DNA of 64,000 nucleotides from an uncultured Eubacterium sp. (GTDB lineage: Bacteria > Bacillota > Clostridia > Lachnospirales > Lachnospiraceae): positions 1 to 64,000 of the forward strand of contig USBB01000002.1 of NCBI GenBank assembly GCA_900552795.1. The letters are read 5' to 3'. Shown in pieces: positions 7,979-16,280 of this stretch. The notes under the pieces were generated by a model that saw nothing but the letters and a program-made list of their open reading frames with translations, ran no database searches and was not told the origin of the DNA. The translations under genes were made by a program, and so were the position numbers. Each line of letters starts with the position of its first letter. Position 1 is the stretch's first letter.

Positions 7979-8698
7979 ATGGATGAGCGTAGTTTTTATA
8001 ATTACAATTTATTTATGAAAGTTTTTGCTGTTGAAGAATATGCAAAGCAGCTTTATGCAGCATTTTCGGGTGCCGATGTAAATAGTTTGCAGGATTTTAA
8101 TGTTAAAATACTTTGCAATGCAATTTATATAACCTGTGCAAATTGTAAAGATCTGCTTATACATAATAATATGACGCTGTATCAAAGCAAATGTAAGTGC
8201 TTTAATAATGAACAGCAATATATGTCGGAATATATATCTGTAAACTGTAAAGATTATTCTTTTTTGAAAGAAAAAGGAAGTTCGTTAGATCGGGTAATGT
8301 TTTGTAATGATGAATCGTTAAATATTGAAAGTATGATATTGGGGAATGGGGATATACAGATAATTAATGTATCTGCAGGTAAAAGTGAAGTGCTGAAAAG
8401 AAAGTGCGGAATTCTTTATGAACTTACAATTTTTGTTTCAACTCTAAGACGAATGTGCGAGAGTATGAAAATAGAAAAGGCTGTATGCAAGTCAGTTAAT
8501 TGTTGTATAAATAATGGAATATTAAAAGACTTTTTGCTGAAAAATAAAGATGAAATAAAACAGATGTGTATATTTGAGTATTTAAAAGAAAAGCAGACGG
8601 ATATAATGATAATGGAAAGTACAAGACTTGCATATAACGAAGGCTTTAGAACAGGACTTATAAAGGGAAAAAAGATAGGTGAGAATAAAAAAAGTTAA
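7979..8698 (+). CDS. Unrecognised protein of 239 residues
   Basis: I do not recognise this family. It is soluble, with no signal peptide or membrane segment, and cysteine-rich (about 14 Cys scattered, some as CANC or CC pairs). The C-terminus (MESTRLAYNEGFRTGLIKGKKIGENKKS) resembles the EGxxxGxxxG tail of some PD-(D/E)XK (Rpn-type) proteins, but no nuclease motif is visible. ATG 7979 is preferred over an upstream in-frame start at 7943 because AGAGGGAG at 7963-7970 is correctly spaced. It is bounded by a repeat and a bidirectional terminator, so it is a single-gene unit. Confidence 0.6.
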   Translation: MDERSFYNYNLFMKVFAVEEYAKQLYAAFSGADVNSLQDFNVKILCNAIYITCANCKDLLIHNNMTLYQSKCKCFNNEQQYMSEYISVNCKDYSFLKEKGSSLDRVMFCNDESLNIESMILGNGDIQIINVSAGKSEVLKRKCGILYELTIFVSTLRRMCESMKIEKAVCKSVNCCINNGILKDFLLKNKDEIKQMCIFEYLKEKQTDIMIMESTRLAYNEGFRTGLIKGKKIGENKKS

Positions 8699-8727
8699 AA
8701 TCAGCACAATTTTTAGTCGGTAAAAAC

Positions 8728-8763
8728 AAAAGCACAGCCGGAAAAATACCGACTGTGCTTTTA
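8728..8763. terminator. Bidirectional terminator between the 7979-8698 gene and tRNA-Leu
   Basis: AAAAGCACAGCCGG pairs with CCGACTGTGCTTTT. There are A residues on the left and T residues on the right, so it can end transcripts from both sides. Confidence 0.85.
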
Positions 8764-8770
8764 TTAAGAT

Positions 8771-8852
8771 GCGGATGGCGGGACTTGAACCCGCACGATG
8801 TCACCACCGGCAGATTTTGAGTCTGCTGCGTCTGCCATTCCGCCACATCCGC
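8771..8852 (-). tRNA. tRNA-Leu (anticodon CAA)
   Basis: The 82-nt minus-strand gene has acceptor arms GCGGATG/CATCCGC. The anticodon arm GCAGA-CTCAAAA-TCTGC gives anticodon CAA (reads UUG). A long variable arm marks a class II tRNA, and GGTTCAAGTCC is the T-loop. The 3' CCA is not encoded. A promoter lies immediately upstream and a hairpin terminator immediately downstream on the minus strand. Confidence 0.96.
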
Positions 8853-8863
8853 GCGACTTAATT

Positions 8864-8892
8864 ATATTATCATAATGTGAATGTAATTGCAA
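8864..8892 (-). promoter_or_regulatory. Promoter of tRNA-Leu
   Basis: Read on the minus strand, TTGCAA (8892-8887) and TAATAT (8869-8864) are spaced by 17 bp, about 12 bp before the mature tRNA 5' end. Confidence 0.65.
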
Positions 8893-8947
8893 GAGGAAAA
8901 TATAAAAACTTGGAATACAAAATAAATGTTCACTTGGCAGGCGGCGC

Positions 8948-9120
8948 ATGGTATAATGTACGCGGACACAATGAGCCAAGCGGCTGCGTAGCAGACATTT
9001 GGCTCATTGTGCGCGAACCATGATGAAACGCAGTGAAATCATGGTGTGTATGCGTAGTGCAATTCAAGGTGTCAAGACACCTTGCGCTGTTAAAGCGACG
9101 ATTTAAGAAATGAGGATAGC
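8948..9120 (+). repeat. Multi-hairpin intergenic repeat, copy 1
   Basis: A unit of about 170 bp that recurs at 50697-50866. It has a TATAAT-like start, then the hairpin ACAATGAGCCAA/TTTGGCTCATTGT, the hairpin ACCATGAT/ATCATGGT, the hairpin AAGGTGTC-AA-GACACCTT, and the terminal module AAGAAATGAGGAT, which forms the ribosome-binding site of the gene at 9121. The third hairpin is AAGGCGAC-AA-GTCGCCTT in copy 2, a compensatory change that keeps the pairing. Together with the terminator and tRNA this accounts for the gene-free stretch 8853-9120. Confidence 0.85.
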
Positions 9121-9486
9121 ATGGTTAACTGTAAGCAAATTCAAAAAATGATTGTTGCATTTGATAAAGAGCAATTACCTATAAAGTATGAGCAGATGTT
9201 TGTTAATCACATTAAGAACTGTGCAGATTGCAGGGAAGAATTTGAGATATATTATATAATTGACTATGGATTAAACGATGAGAACACCGAAAGGCAGATT
9301 AAAAAAGAGTATCAGGAGCTTCTTGCAAAGTTTGATTTTAAAGGGGTTGTTGGTTTAAAGATTAAGAATTCAGAGCTAAAGCTAAAAAGAATAAGAAAGT
9401 TTGAGATTATCCAGAAAGCATGTATAGTAATTTCTGATATTTTTTTAATAATGGCCATGGTTGCCTGGTTTTTTGAGTTGATTTGA
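9121..9486 (+). CDS. Small membrane protein with anti-sigma-type zinc finger
   Basis: A 121-residue protein. The N-terminal part has C4 and the motif HIKNCADC (H-x3-C-x2-C, about residues 30-37), which is the zf-HC2/ZAS signature of anti-sigma factors. A hydrophobic C-terminal segment (about 98-119, ACIVISDIFLIMAMVAWFF) predicts one membrane span with the finger in the cytosol. ZAS proteins bind and hold ECF sigma factors, but no sigma-factor gene is adjacent. Translation is driven by the ribosome-binding site at the end of the preceding repeat. Function as an anti-sigma factor is inference. Confidence 0.65.
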   Translation: MVNCKQIQKMIVAFDKEQLPIKYEQMFVNHIKNCADCREEFEIYYIIDYGLNDENTERQIKKEYQELLAKFDFKGVVGLKIKNSELKLKRIRKFEIIQKACIVISDIFLIMAMVAWFFELI

Positions 9487-9528
9487 GAGTTTTTAATCTA
9501 ATTTTATTGGTGAAAAGGAGTTTTTAAA

Positions 9529-12219
9529 GTGGCAGAAAAATTAATGCTTATAGATGGACACAGTATATTAAACAGGGCCTTTTATGGTATACCTGATTTG
9601 ACAAATCAAGATGGCATACATACTAATGCTATGTATGGTTTTCTTAATATAATGTTTAAGTTTATTGATGAAGAAAAGCCTGATTATGTGACTGTGGCAT
9701 TTGATGTCAGTGCACCGACGTTCAGACATAAGGAGTATGCAGAGTATAAAGGAACAAGAAAACCTATGCTTCCTGAATTAAAACAGCAGGTGCCTCTTAT
9801 TAAAGACGTACTCAGAGCAATGAATATAAAAATTATAGAGCTGGAGGGCTTTGAGGCTGATGATTTAATAGGTACTATTGCAAAAAGAAGTGCTCATGCA
9901 GGAATGGAAGTTTCTATAATATCAGGTGACAGAGATTTATTACAGCTTGCCGAAGAACATATAAAGGTTCGTATACCAAAGACTAAAAAAGGTGTTACCG
10001 AAGTTGAGGATTATCTTGCGAAGGATGTAGAAGCTCTTTATGGTGTTACACCGATTGAATTTATTGATATGAAAGCACTTATGGGCGATACATCAGACAA
10101 TATTCCGGGGGCTCCCGGTATAGGCCCGAAGACAGCATCAGCGTTAATTGCAAAGTATCATAGTATAGATAACATTTTTGCTAATATCGATGATGTAACG
10201 CCGCCTAAAGCTAAGAAGTCAATAAGTGAAAATGTTGAACAGATAAAAATGAGCAGGTTTTTGGCAGAAATTAATACACAAGCTCCTGTTGAGTATGATA
10301 TTTCTCAATCACTAATTAATAATATGTTTAACGATAAGTCATATGAGCTTTATAAAAAATATAATTTTAAATCTCTGCTGAAAAGGTTTGATGGCGAGAG
10401 TATCAAAAGTAAATTTAATGTAAGTGATAACTTCGTTATGATAGAGGATTTGTCAGAAGCTGATAATCTGTTTTCAAATGCCAAAGACAGGCTTAGCAAA
10501 GGGGAACTTTGCGGATTTTCTGTTATGGTTGAGGATGACATAAATTATGGAGTTTCGCTTACATTTTCTGAAAATGAAATTTATTTTGTGCCTATGGCGG
10601 GGTTTGTGAGCAGTGATTATCTTAACGATAAGCTTACTGAAATGGCAGATATATGTCTTAAAAATAATAAAAGACAGCTGGTTACAATCAATCTTAAGGA
10701 TAATCTGAGTATTTTCAGAGATCCGGATAAAAACACACTTAAAGTTTCACAGGAAGTTTTTTATGATGTTGCGTTAGCTGCATATCTTATTAACCCTAAT
10801 AATGAAAGCTATGAATATGACAGCATCGCGTCATCATCTCTTGATATAACAATTATTTCTCCTCAGGAAATAATGGGTAAAACTTCAATAAAAGAAGCAT
10901 CGTTTATAAATGTTGACTCTCTGTGTAAAATATCGTGTTTTGCAAGCTGTGTAGCATTTCTTTCATATGAAAAAGTTGATGAGAGACTTAAAGAAACTGA
11001 TATGAAACAACTTTTTGAAAATATTGAAATGCCGTTGCTTTTTGTACTTTATAGTATGCAGGCAGAGGGAATAAAAGTTAATAAGGATGAACTATATCAG
11101 TATGGAGAAATTCTTGGTGAACGAATAAGTGTTCTTGAAAAAGAAATTTATGCTGAAGCGGGTGAGGAATTTAATGTAAATTCTCCAAAGCAGCTTGGCG
11201 TGATACTTTTTGAAAAGCTCGGAATGCCTTATGCGAAAAAGACAAAAAGCGGATATTCAACTGCTGCCGATGTTTTGGAAAAGCTTGCTCCAGATTATCC
11301 GTTTGTAGAAAAAATACTTGAATTTCGCCAGCTTTCAAAGCTGAAATCAACATATGCCGATGGTCTGGCAGGTTTTATAAAAGAAGACGGAAGAATACAC
11401 GGTAAATTTAATCAAATGGTTACTGCAACAGGAAGAATAAGCAGTACAGAGCCTAATTTACAGAATATTCCAATAAGAATGGAATTGGGAAAAAGATTCA
11501 GGAAAGTATTTGTGCCAAAGGATGATTGTGTGTTTTTGGATGCTGATTATTCGCAGATTGAGCTTAGAATTCTTGCACATATGTCTGGTGACCCAAAGCT
11601 TATAGAAGCATATAATGAGGAGCAGGATATTCACAGAATTACTGCTTCGCAGGTATTTAATGTTCCGTTTAAAGATGTAACCGAGCTTCAAAGAAGAAAT
11701 GCTAAAGCTGTAAATTTCGGTATTATATACGGAATGAGTTCATTTGGTTTAAGTCAGGATTTAAGCATATCAAGAAAAGAAGCAAATGATTATATAAACA
11801 TGTATTTTGAGACATATCCCGATATAAAAAAATATATTGATAAAATGGTGGAACAGGCAAAGGAATGCGGTTACTCGGTTACTATGTTTAACAGAAGGAG
11901 ACCTATTCCTGAATTAAAATCCGGTAATTTTATGCAGCGTTCATTTGGTGAGCGTGTGGCTATGAATGCGCCTATACAGGGAACTGCTGCCGATATTATT
12001 AAGCTTGCGATGATAAGGGTGTATGATGAACTCAAAAAACAAAATTTAAAATCAAGACTGATTCTGCAAGTGCATGATGAACTTCTTGTGGAGACATACA
12101 AAGATGAAATTTCACAGGTAAAGGATATTATTACAAAAGGAATGAAAGAAGCTGCAAGCTTAAAGGTTCCTTTGGAGATTGATTTAAAGCAGGGAGATGA
12201 CTGGCTTGAAGCACACTAA
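9529..12219 (+). CDS. polA: DNA polymerase I
   Basis: Repair and Okazaki-fragment polymerase of 896 residues, starting at GTG with AAAGGAG 6 bp upstream. Residues 1-290 form the 5'-3' exonuclease (GHSILNRAFYG, EADDLIGTIA, SGDRDLLQL, MGDTSDNIPGAPGIGPKTA). Residues about 500-896 form the family A polymerase (motif A DADYSQIELRILAHMSGD, motif B RRNAKAVNFGIIYGMSSFGL, motif C QVHDELLVE). The intermediate 3'-5' exonuclease-like domain lacks the DxE and YxxxD metal ligands, so proofreading is probably absent, as in the Bacillus enzyme. coaE follows 50 bp downstream. Confidence 0.97.
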   Translation: MAEKLMLIDGHSILNRAFYGIPDLTNQDGIHTNAMYGFLNIMFKFIDEEKPDYVTVAFDVSAPTFRHKEYAEYKGTRKPMLPELKQQVPLIKDVLRAMNIKIIELEGFEADDLIGTIAKRSAHAGMEVSIISGDRDLLQLAEEHIKVRIPKTKKGVTEVEDYLAKDVEALYGVTPIEFIDMKALMGDTSDNIPGAPGIGPKTASALIAKYHSIDNIFANIDDVTPPKAKKSISENVEQIKMSRFLAEINTQAPVEYDISQSLINNMFNDKSYELYKKYNFKSLLKRFDGESIKSKFNVSDNFVMIEDLSEADNLFSNAKDRLSKGELCGFSVMVEDDINYGVSLTFSENEIYFVPMAGFVSSDYLNDKLTEMADICLKNNKRQLVTINLKDNLSIFRDPDKNTLKVSQEVFYDVALAAYLINPNNESYEYDSIASSSLDITIISPQEIMGKTSIKEASFINVDSLCKISCFASCVAFLSYEKVDERLKETDMKQLFENIEMPLLFVLYSMQAEGIKVNKDELYQYGEILGERISVLEKEIYAEAGEEFNVNSPKQLGVILFEKLGMPYAKKTKSGYSTAADVLEKLAPDYPFVEKILEFRQLSKLKSTYADGLAGFIKEDGRIHGKFNQMVTATGRISSTEPNLQNIPIRMELGKRFRKVFVPKDDCVFLDADYSQIELRILAHMSGDPKLIEAYNEEQDIHRITASQVFNVPFKDVTELQRRNAKAVNFGIIYGMSSFGLSQDLSISRKEANDYINMYFETYPDIKKYIDKMVEQAKECGYSVTMFNRRRPIPELKSGNFMQRSFGERVAMNAPIQGTAADIIKLAMIRVYDELKKQNLKSRLILQVHDELLVETYKDEISQVKDIITKGMKEAASLKVPLEIDLKQGDDWLEAH

Positions 12220-12236
12220 GCTGCTTATAGACAGCC

Positions 12237-12269
12237 GGCAACAAAGTTGCTTAAGAAATAAGGAGTAGT
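12237..12269 (+). repeat. Minimal repeat module GCAACAAAGTTGC plus ribosome-binding site
   Basis: GGCAACAAAGTTGC followed by TTAAGAAATAAGGAGTAGT sits directly before the coaE ATG. It is the same hairpin-plus-Shine-Dalgarno module as at 121-150, 34216-34246 and 53831-53864. Confidence 0.7.
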
Positions 12270-12854
12270 ATGAAAGTTATTGGAATTACGGGCGGCGTAG
12301 GCTGTGGTAAAAGCACAGTCCTGTCGCTTATAAAGGAACACTTTAATGCATATGTAATAATGGCTGATGATGTTGCGAAAGAAATTATGACGAAGGGCAG
12401 CGAAGGATATAATGCTGTTATAGAATTTTTTGGAAAATCCATTCTGGCAGACGACGGGCAGATAAATAAAAGCGTTCTGGCAGATATAATATTTTCCAAC
12501 TCAAATAAGCGTATGGTTTTAAACAGCATTGTTCATCCGCTCGTTAAAAAGAAAATTGTTGAGCAGATAACATCGCTTAAAATACAGAATATTTATGATT
12601 ATGTGTTTGTTGAGGCTGCTTTGCTTATTGAAGACCACTATAATGTTTTTTTGGATGAGATGTGGTACATATATGCACCTGAGGATATAAGGAAAAAGCG
12701 TCTTATGGAAAGCAGAGGATATTCACAAGCTAAGATAGAAAATATTTTTAAAAGCCAGCTTTCGGAAAAGGAATTCAGAGATAATTGCGATGTTGTTATA
12801 GATAATGGACAGAATTTGGACGATACTTTACATGAGCTTGTTAAATTATTATAA
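12270..12854 (+). CDS. coaE: Dephospho-CoA kinase
   Basis: This enzyme phosphorylates dephospho-CoA in the last step of CoA synthesis. The 194-residue P-loop kinase has ITGGVGCGKSTV at residues 5-16, MADDVAKEIM for substrate binding, and the lid region with KKRLMESRGYS. The usual family length is about 200. The start has AAGGAG 6 bp upstream. It sits after polA, a common Firmicute arrangement; coaD, the previous step in the pathway, is at 47662. Confidence 0.95.
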   Translation: MKVIGITGGVGCGKSTVLSLIKEHFNAYVIMADDVAKEIMTKGSEGYNAVIEFFGKSILADDGQINKSVLADIIFSNSNKRMVLNSIVHPLVKKKIVEQITSLKIQNIYDYVFVEAALLIEDHYNVFLDEMWYIYAPEDIRKKRLMESRGYSQAKIENIFKSQLSEKEFRDNCDVVIDNGQNLDDTLHELVKLL

Positions 12855-12883
12855 ATGTGCTATATTTTTTTAGATATGTAAGA

Positions 12884-13054
12884 TTAGGGGGTCAAAACAC
12901 CCTAATTACGATTACACGGATTGTTTCGTGCTTCGCACTCCCACAATCCTCCCCAACATTCGCATTATGCTCCAATTTTGGGGCGTGTCCCAAGGTCATG
13001 CTCCCACTATTGTGCAAGCACAAGTGGGTTCAAGACCTTTTGACACTGTAATCG
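12884..13054 (+). repeat. Interspersed repeat of about 170 bp, copy 1
   Basis: Begins with ATTAGGGGGTCAAAACACCCTAAT and ends with CCTTTTGACACTGTAATCG. The interior contains GGATTGTTTCGTGCTTCGCA and a hairpin around TGTGCAAGCACA. The reverse complement of 30232-30415 matches most of its length. A deleted copy lies at 22149-22210. It fills the 229-bp gap between coaE and the FtsA-like gene. Short open frames inside it are not credible genes. Confidence 0.85.
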
Positions 13055-13083
13055 TATGTAAATAACTATCGGAGGAAAAACAG

Positions 13084-15156
13084 ATGAAAACTAATGTACG
13101 TGAAAATAATGACTTGGTTTTCGGCTTAGATATAGGTACCCGCAGTATAGTGGGTGTCGTAGGTTATATGGAACGTAACAGATTCTGTGTCGCTGCCATG
13201 TCTGTAAAACAGCATGAGACAAGGGCGATGATAGACGGACAAATTCATGACATATACAAAGTTGGCGATACGATAAGAAAGGTTAAAAATGAGCTTGAAA
13301 AACAGCTTGATACACAGCTTAGCGATGTTTGTATAGCTGCTGCCGGAAGAGTTTTAAGGACAATTCAATCAGATGCGGTCATGAGTTTTGATGAGGATAC
13401 AAGGGTAACAAGTGAGCATATTTATTCGCTAAATCTTTTGGCAGTTGAAAAAGCACACAGTGAGATAAATAATCCCGGCAGCAAAGAAAGATTTTACTGC
13501 GTGGGAAACACGCCTGTTACATATAAGCTTAACGGTTACGATATAAGCAATCTTGAAGGCCATAAGGCTATGGATATAGGAGTTGAGCTTATTGCGACAT
13601 TTTTACCTGAAGAAGTTGTTGACAGTCTTTATGAGGCTGTGGAATATGCCGGGCTTAATGTGGCCAGCCTTACTCTGGAGCCGATTGCGGCGATGAATAT
13701 TGCAATTCCTGAGCAGTACAGGCTTCTTAATATAGGACTTGTAGATGTTGGTGCAGGGACATCAGATATCTGTCTTACAAAGGATGGAAGCGTCATTGCA
13801 TATGGAATGATTCCTGTTGCAGGAGATGAGATTACAGAAATAATTGCGAAAAATTATCTTGTTGATTTTAATACTGCTGAGCAGATTAAGGTTGATGCAA
13901 GTGCTGCTCCTGAGGGTGAAATTACATTTAAAGATATAATGGGGCTTGAAATGACGGTTAAGTCGAGTGATGTGGCTGACGTTACACAGGAAATTATAGA
14001 AAATATGGCCAAGGCTACTGCTGATAAAATTATAGAGCTTAATGGCGGACGTCCTGTTAATGCGGTATTCGTTGTCGGCGGCGGCGGAAAGATGACTGGC
14101 TATACGCAGGCAGTGGCAAAAAATCTCGGTATAGTTAAGGAAAGAGTCGCAGTAAGAGGTGAGGAGGTTCTTACTTCTGTAGATTTCATGGTTGATACAT
14201 ATAAGAAAGATTCATTGTTTGTAACTCCGGTCGGTATTTGTACAAATTATTATGCACAGAAAAACAGCTTTGTGTTTGTAAATATTAATAACGAAAGAAT
14301 CAAGATGTATGACAATAATCATCTCACAGTGGTAGACGCTGTTATGCAGATTGGTTTTCCTAATGAAAAGCTGTTTCCAAGAAGAGGGCCTGAGCTTAAT
14401 TTTACTGTAAATGGGAAGACGAGGCTCGTAAGAGGTGTGGCAGGAGAAGGTGCGGTTGTAAAGGTTAACGGCAGACCTGCAAATCTTAATTCTCCGATTG
14501 AGCAAAACGATGTAATTGAAGTGACTGAATCGACGGTTGGGCCTAAAGCAAGCATAACGATAGGCCATCTTGATGAATTTAAATCGACTATATCGTTTAA
14601 TGTAGACGACAAAAATATTCAGTGTCCGAAGTTTGCTTATGTAAATGGAGAATTAAAGTCTGAATTTTATGAAATTAATTCGGGGGATGTTGTTTCAATG
14701 GAAAATTATTATACCGTTGAACAGCTTTTTACGTTCCTTGATTATAATATAAGTGATTTGGATATTTATGTTAATAATGAGATTGCGGATATGAATACGA
14801 AAGTGTATGAAAACTTCACGGTACGCACCTCAAATAAAAATTATGAAACTTTGGAAACTGTGCAGTCTGAGGTACCTGAGGAAATAGAAGAATCTTTGAC
14901 ATCTGTGGAAAATGTACAGTCTGTAAGCTTAGAGAGTCAAGGCGTAAGGGATATGGTTGTCCTTATAAATAAAGAACCCGTCAGATTGAGAGGAAAGCAA
15001 AAATATATACTTGTTGATATATTTGATTTTTATCCTTTTGATTTATCAAAACCGCAGGGAAGGTCAGTTGTGTTAAGATGCAACGGAGAAAACTGCGAGT
15101 ACACGGCACCGTTAAAAGATGGTGACGTTATAGACCTTTACTGGGAGGAATTTTGA
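13084..15156 (+). CDS. FtsA/PilM-superfamily ATPase with a large C-terminal extension
   Basis: A 690-residue actin-fold protein. The N-terminal part (about residues 10-380) has the phosphate-1 motif FGLDIGTRSIVGVVGY, the phosphate-2 segment LVDVGAGTSDICL, and the adenosine loop VFVVGGGGKMTGY, as in FtsA. FtsA is normally about 420 residues; here about 300 extra residues follow. They contain repeated segments of the type VNGxxx..L..GDxIxV (near residues 458-478, 518-540 and 670-688), reminiscent of beta-grasp modules. No amphipathic FtsA membrane-anchor helix is obvious, and ftsZ is not adjacent. It is read with yycJ, which starts 2 bp after the stop. A role in division or envelope assembly is inference. 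Confidence 0.8.
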   Translation: MKTNVRENNDLVFGLDIGTRSIVGVVGYMERNRFCVAAMSVKQHETRAMIDGQIHDIYKVGDTIRKVKNELEKQLDTQLSDVCIAAAGRVLRTIQSDAVMSFDEDTRVTSEHIYSLNLLAVEKAHSEINNPGSKERFYCVGNTPVTYKLNGYDISNLEGHKAMDIGVELIATFLPEEVVDSLYEAVEYAGLNVASLTLEPIAAMNIAIPEQYRLLNIGLVDVGAGTSDICLTKDGSVIAYGMIPVAGDEITEIIAKNYLVDFNTAEQIKVDASAAPEGEITFKDIMGLEMTVKSSDVADVTQEIIENMAKATADKIIELNGGRPVNAVFVVGGGGKMTGYTQAVAKNLGIVKERVAVRGEEVLTSVDFMVDTYKKDSLFVTPVGICTNYYAQKNSFVFVNINNERIKMYDNNHLTVVDAVMQIGFPNEKLFPRRGPELNFTVNGKTRLVRGVAGEGAVVKVNGRPANLNSPIEQNDVIEVTESTVGPKASITIGHLDEFKSTISFNVDDKNIQCPKFAYVNGELKSEFYEINSGDVVSMENYYTVEQLFTFLDYNISDLDIYVNNEIADMNTKVYENFTVRTSNKNYETLETVQSEVPEEIEESLTSVENVQSVSLESQGVRDMVVLINKEPVRLRGKQKYILVDIFDFYPFDLSKPQGRSVVLRCNGENCEYTAPLKDGDVIDLYWEEF

Positions 15157-15157
15157 T

Positions 15158-15955
15158 ATGCGAATGATGACGATTGCCAGTGGAAGCAGCGGAAACTGCG
15201 TATATGTTGGCTCTGACAAGACACATATTCTTATTGATGCAGGTGTAAGCCGTAAAAGGATTATGGAAGGCTTAAAAAGTGCGGATATTGATATAAAAGA
15301 TATTTCGGCTATATTTGTAACTCACGAACATTCAGACCATATAAAAGGGCTTGGAGTGATTTCAAGAAAGGATTCAATTCCTGTTTATTCCGCAAAAGGA
15401 ACAATAGAGGGAATATTCAGCCAGAATACTTTAGGTGAGCTGCCAAGAGAATTGTTTAACGGTATAAGTGCTGATTCGGATATTGTGATTGATGATTTGG
15501 TTGTACATTCATTTAATGTGTCGCACGATGCAGCACAGCCGCTTGGATTTACTGTTTCATGCGGAGAACATAAAGTTGGGATAGCAACGGACCTTGGTGT
15601 TTATGACGATTATATAATTGAAAATCTTCAAGGTCTTGACGCTATGCTTATAGAGGCAAATCATGACGTAAATCTTTTGCAGGTAGGAAGCTATCCATAT
15701 TATCTTAAGCAAAGAATTTTAGGTAAAAAGGGACATCTGTCAAACGAAATGTCAGGAAGGCTTATAGACACAATTTTAAATGATAATGTAAAAGGAATTT
15801 TGCTCGGACATTTGAGCAAGGAAAATAATTATGATAAACTTGCGTTTGAGACTGTTAAATCAGAGATAGATATGAGTGCAGGAAGATATATGTCTAAGGA
15901 CTTTAATATTGAGGTTGCCTGCAGGGAAGAACCATCAAGAATAATAACAATTTAA
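15158..15955 (+). CDS. YycJ/WalJ-type metallo-beta-lactamase-fold hydrolase
   Basis: A 265-residue MBL-fold protein beginning TIASGSSGNCVYVG, with the metal-binding HEHSDH motif in FVTHEHSDHIKGL, a further His in SHDAAQ, Asp in IATDLG and a C-terminal GHLSKEN. The family is the YycJ group, a putative 5' exonuclease linked to DNA repair and division coordination in Bacillus. Here it is not in a walRK operon but directly follows the FtsA-like gene with a 1-bp gap and is surely co-transcribed. The substrate is not determinable from sequence. Confidence 0.9.
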   Translation: MRMMTIASGSSGNCVYVGSDKTHILIDAGVSRKRIMEGLKSADIDIKDISAIFVTHEHSDHIKGLGVISRKDSIPVYSAKGTIEGIFSQNTLGELPRELFNGISADSDIVIDDLVVHSFNVSHDAAQPLGFTVSCGEHKVGIATDLGVYDDYIIENLQGLDAMLIEANHDVNLLQVGSYPYYLKQRILGKKGHLSNEMSGRLIDTILNDNVKGILLGHLSKENNYDKLAFETVKSEIDMSAGRYMSKDFNIEVACREEPSRIITI

Positions 15956-15983
15956 TAAATTATAATGGAGGAAATGAGAAATT

Positions 15984-16256
15984 ATGAAAAAATGTGTGAT
16001 TACAGTAGTAGGAAAAGATGCAGTTGGTATTATTGCTAAAGTTTGCAGATACCTTGCAGATACAAGGATAAATATTCTTGATATATCTCAGACTATCGTT
16101 TCAGGGTATTTTAATATGATGATGATAGTTGATGTTTCGGATATGTCAAAAAATTTTGATGAGATAGTTGCTGATTTGGATAAATTAGGTGAGGAAATCG
16201 GAGTATCCATAAAGTGCCAGAGAGAAGAAATTTTTGATATGATGCATAGAATTTAA
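15984..16256 (+). CDS. ACT-domain protein (UPF0237)
   Basis: A 90-residue stand-alone ACT domain (VITVVGKDAVGIIAKVCRYLADTRINILDIS), which usually binds a small ligand such as an amino acid. GGAGG precedes the ATG. It is paired with the DUF711/PFL gene 24 bp downstream; this two-gene unit recurs widely in bacteria, suggesting that the ACT protein senses or regulates for its partner. The ligand is unknown. Confidence 0.92.
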   Translation: MKKCVITVVGKDAVGIIAKVCRYLADTRINILDISQTIVSGYFNMMMIVDVSDMSKNFDEIVADLDKLGEEIGVSIKCQREEIFDMMHRI

Positions 16257-16280
16257 GAATTAAAAGAATGGAGAAAATAA

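Noticed and set aside
8764..8979. Minus-strand open frames across the tRNA-Leu gene
   Set aside because: The segment is a complete tRNA with promoter and terminator; the frames are shadows of it.
12857..13051. Open frame of 64 codons after coaE
   Set aside because: It lies within the 170-bp interspersed repeat and has no ribosome-binding site or conserved pattern.
14212..14612. Minus-strand open frames inside the FtsA-like gene
   Set aside because: They are antisense shadows with no ribosome-binding site and atypical composition.
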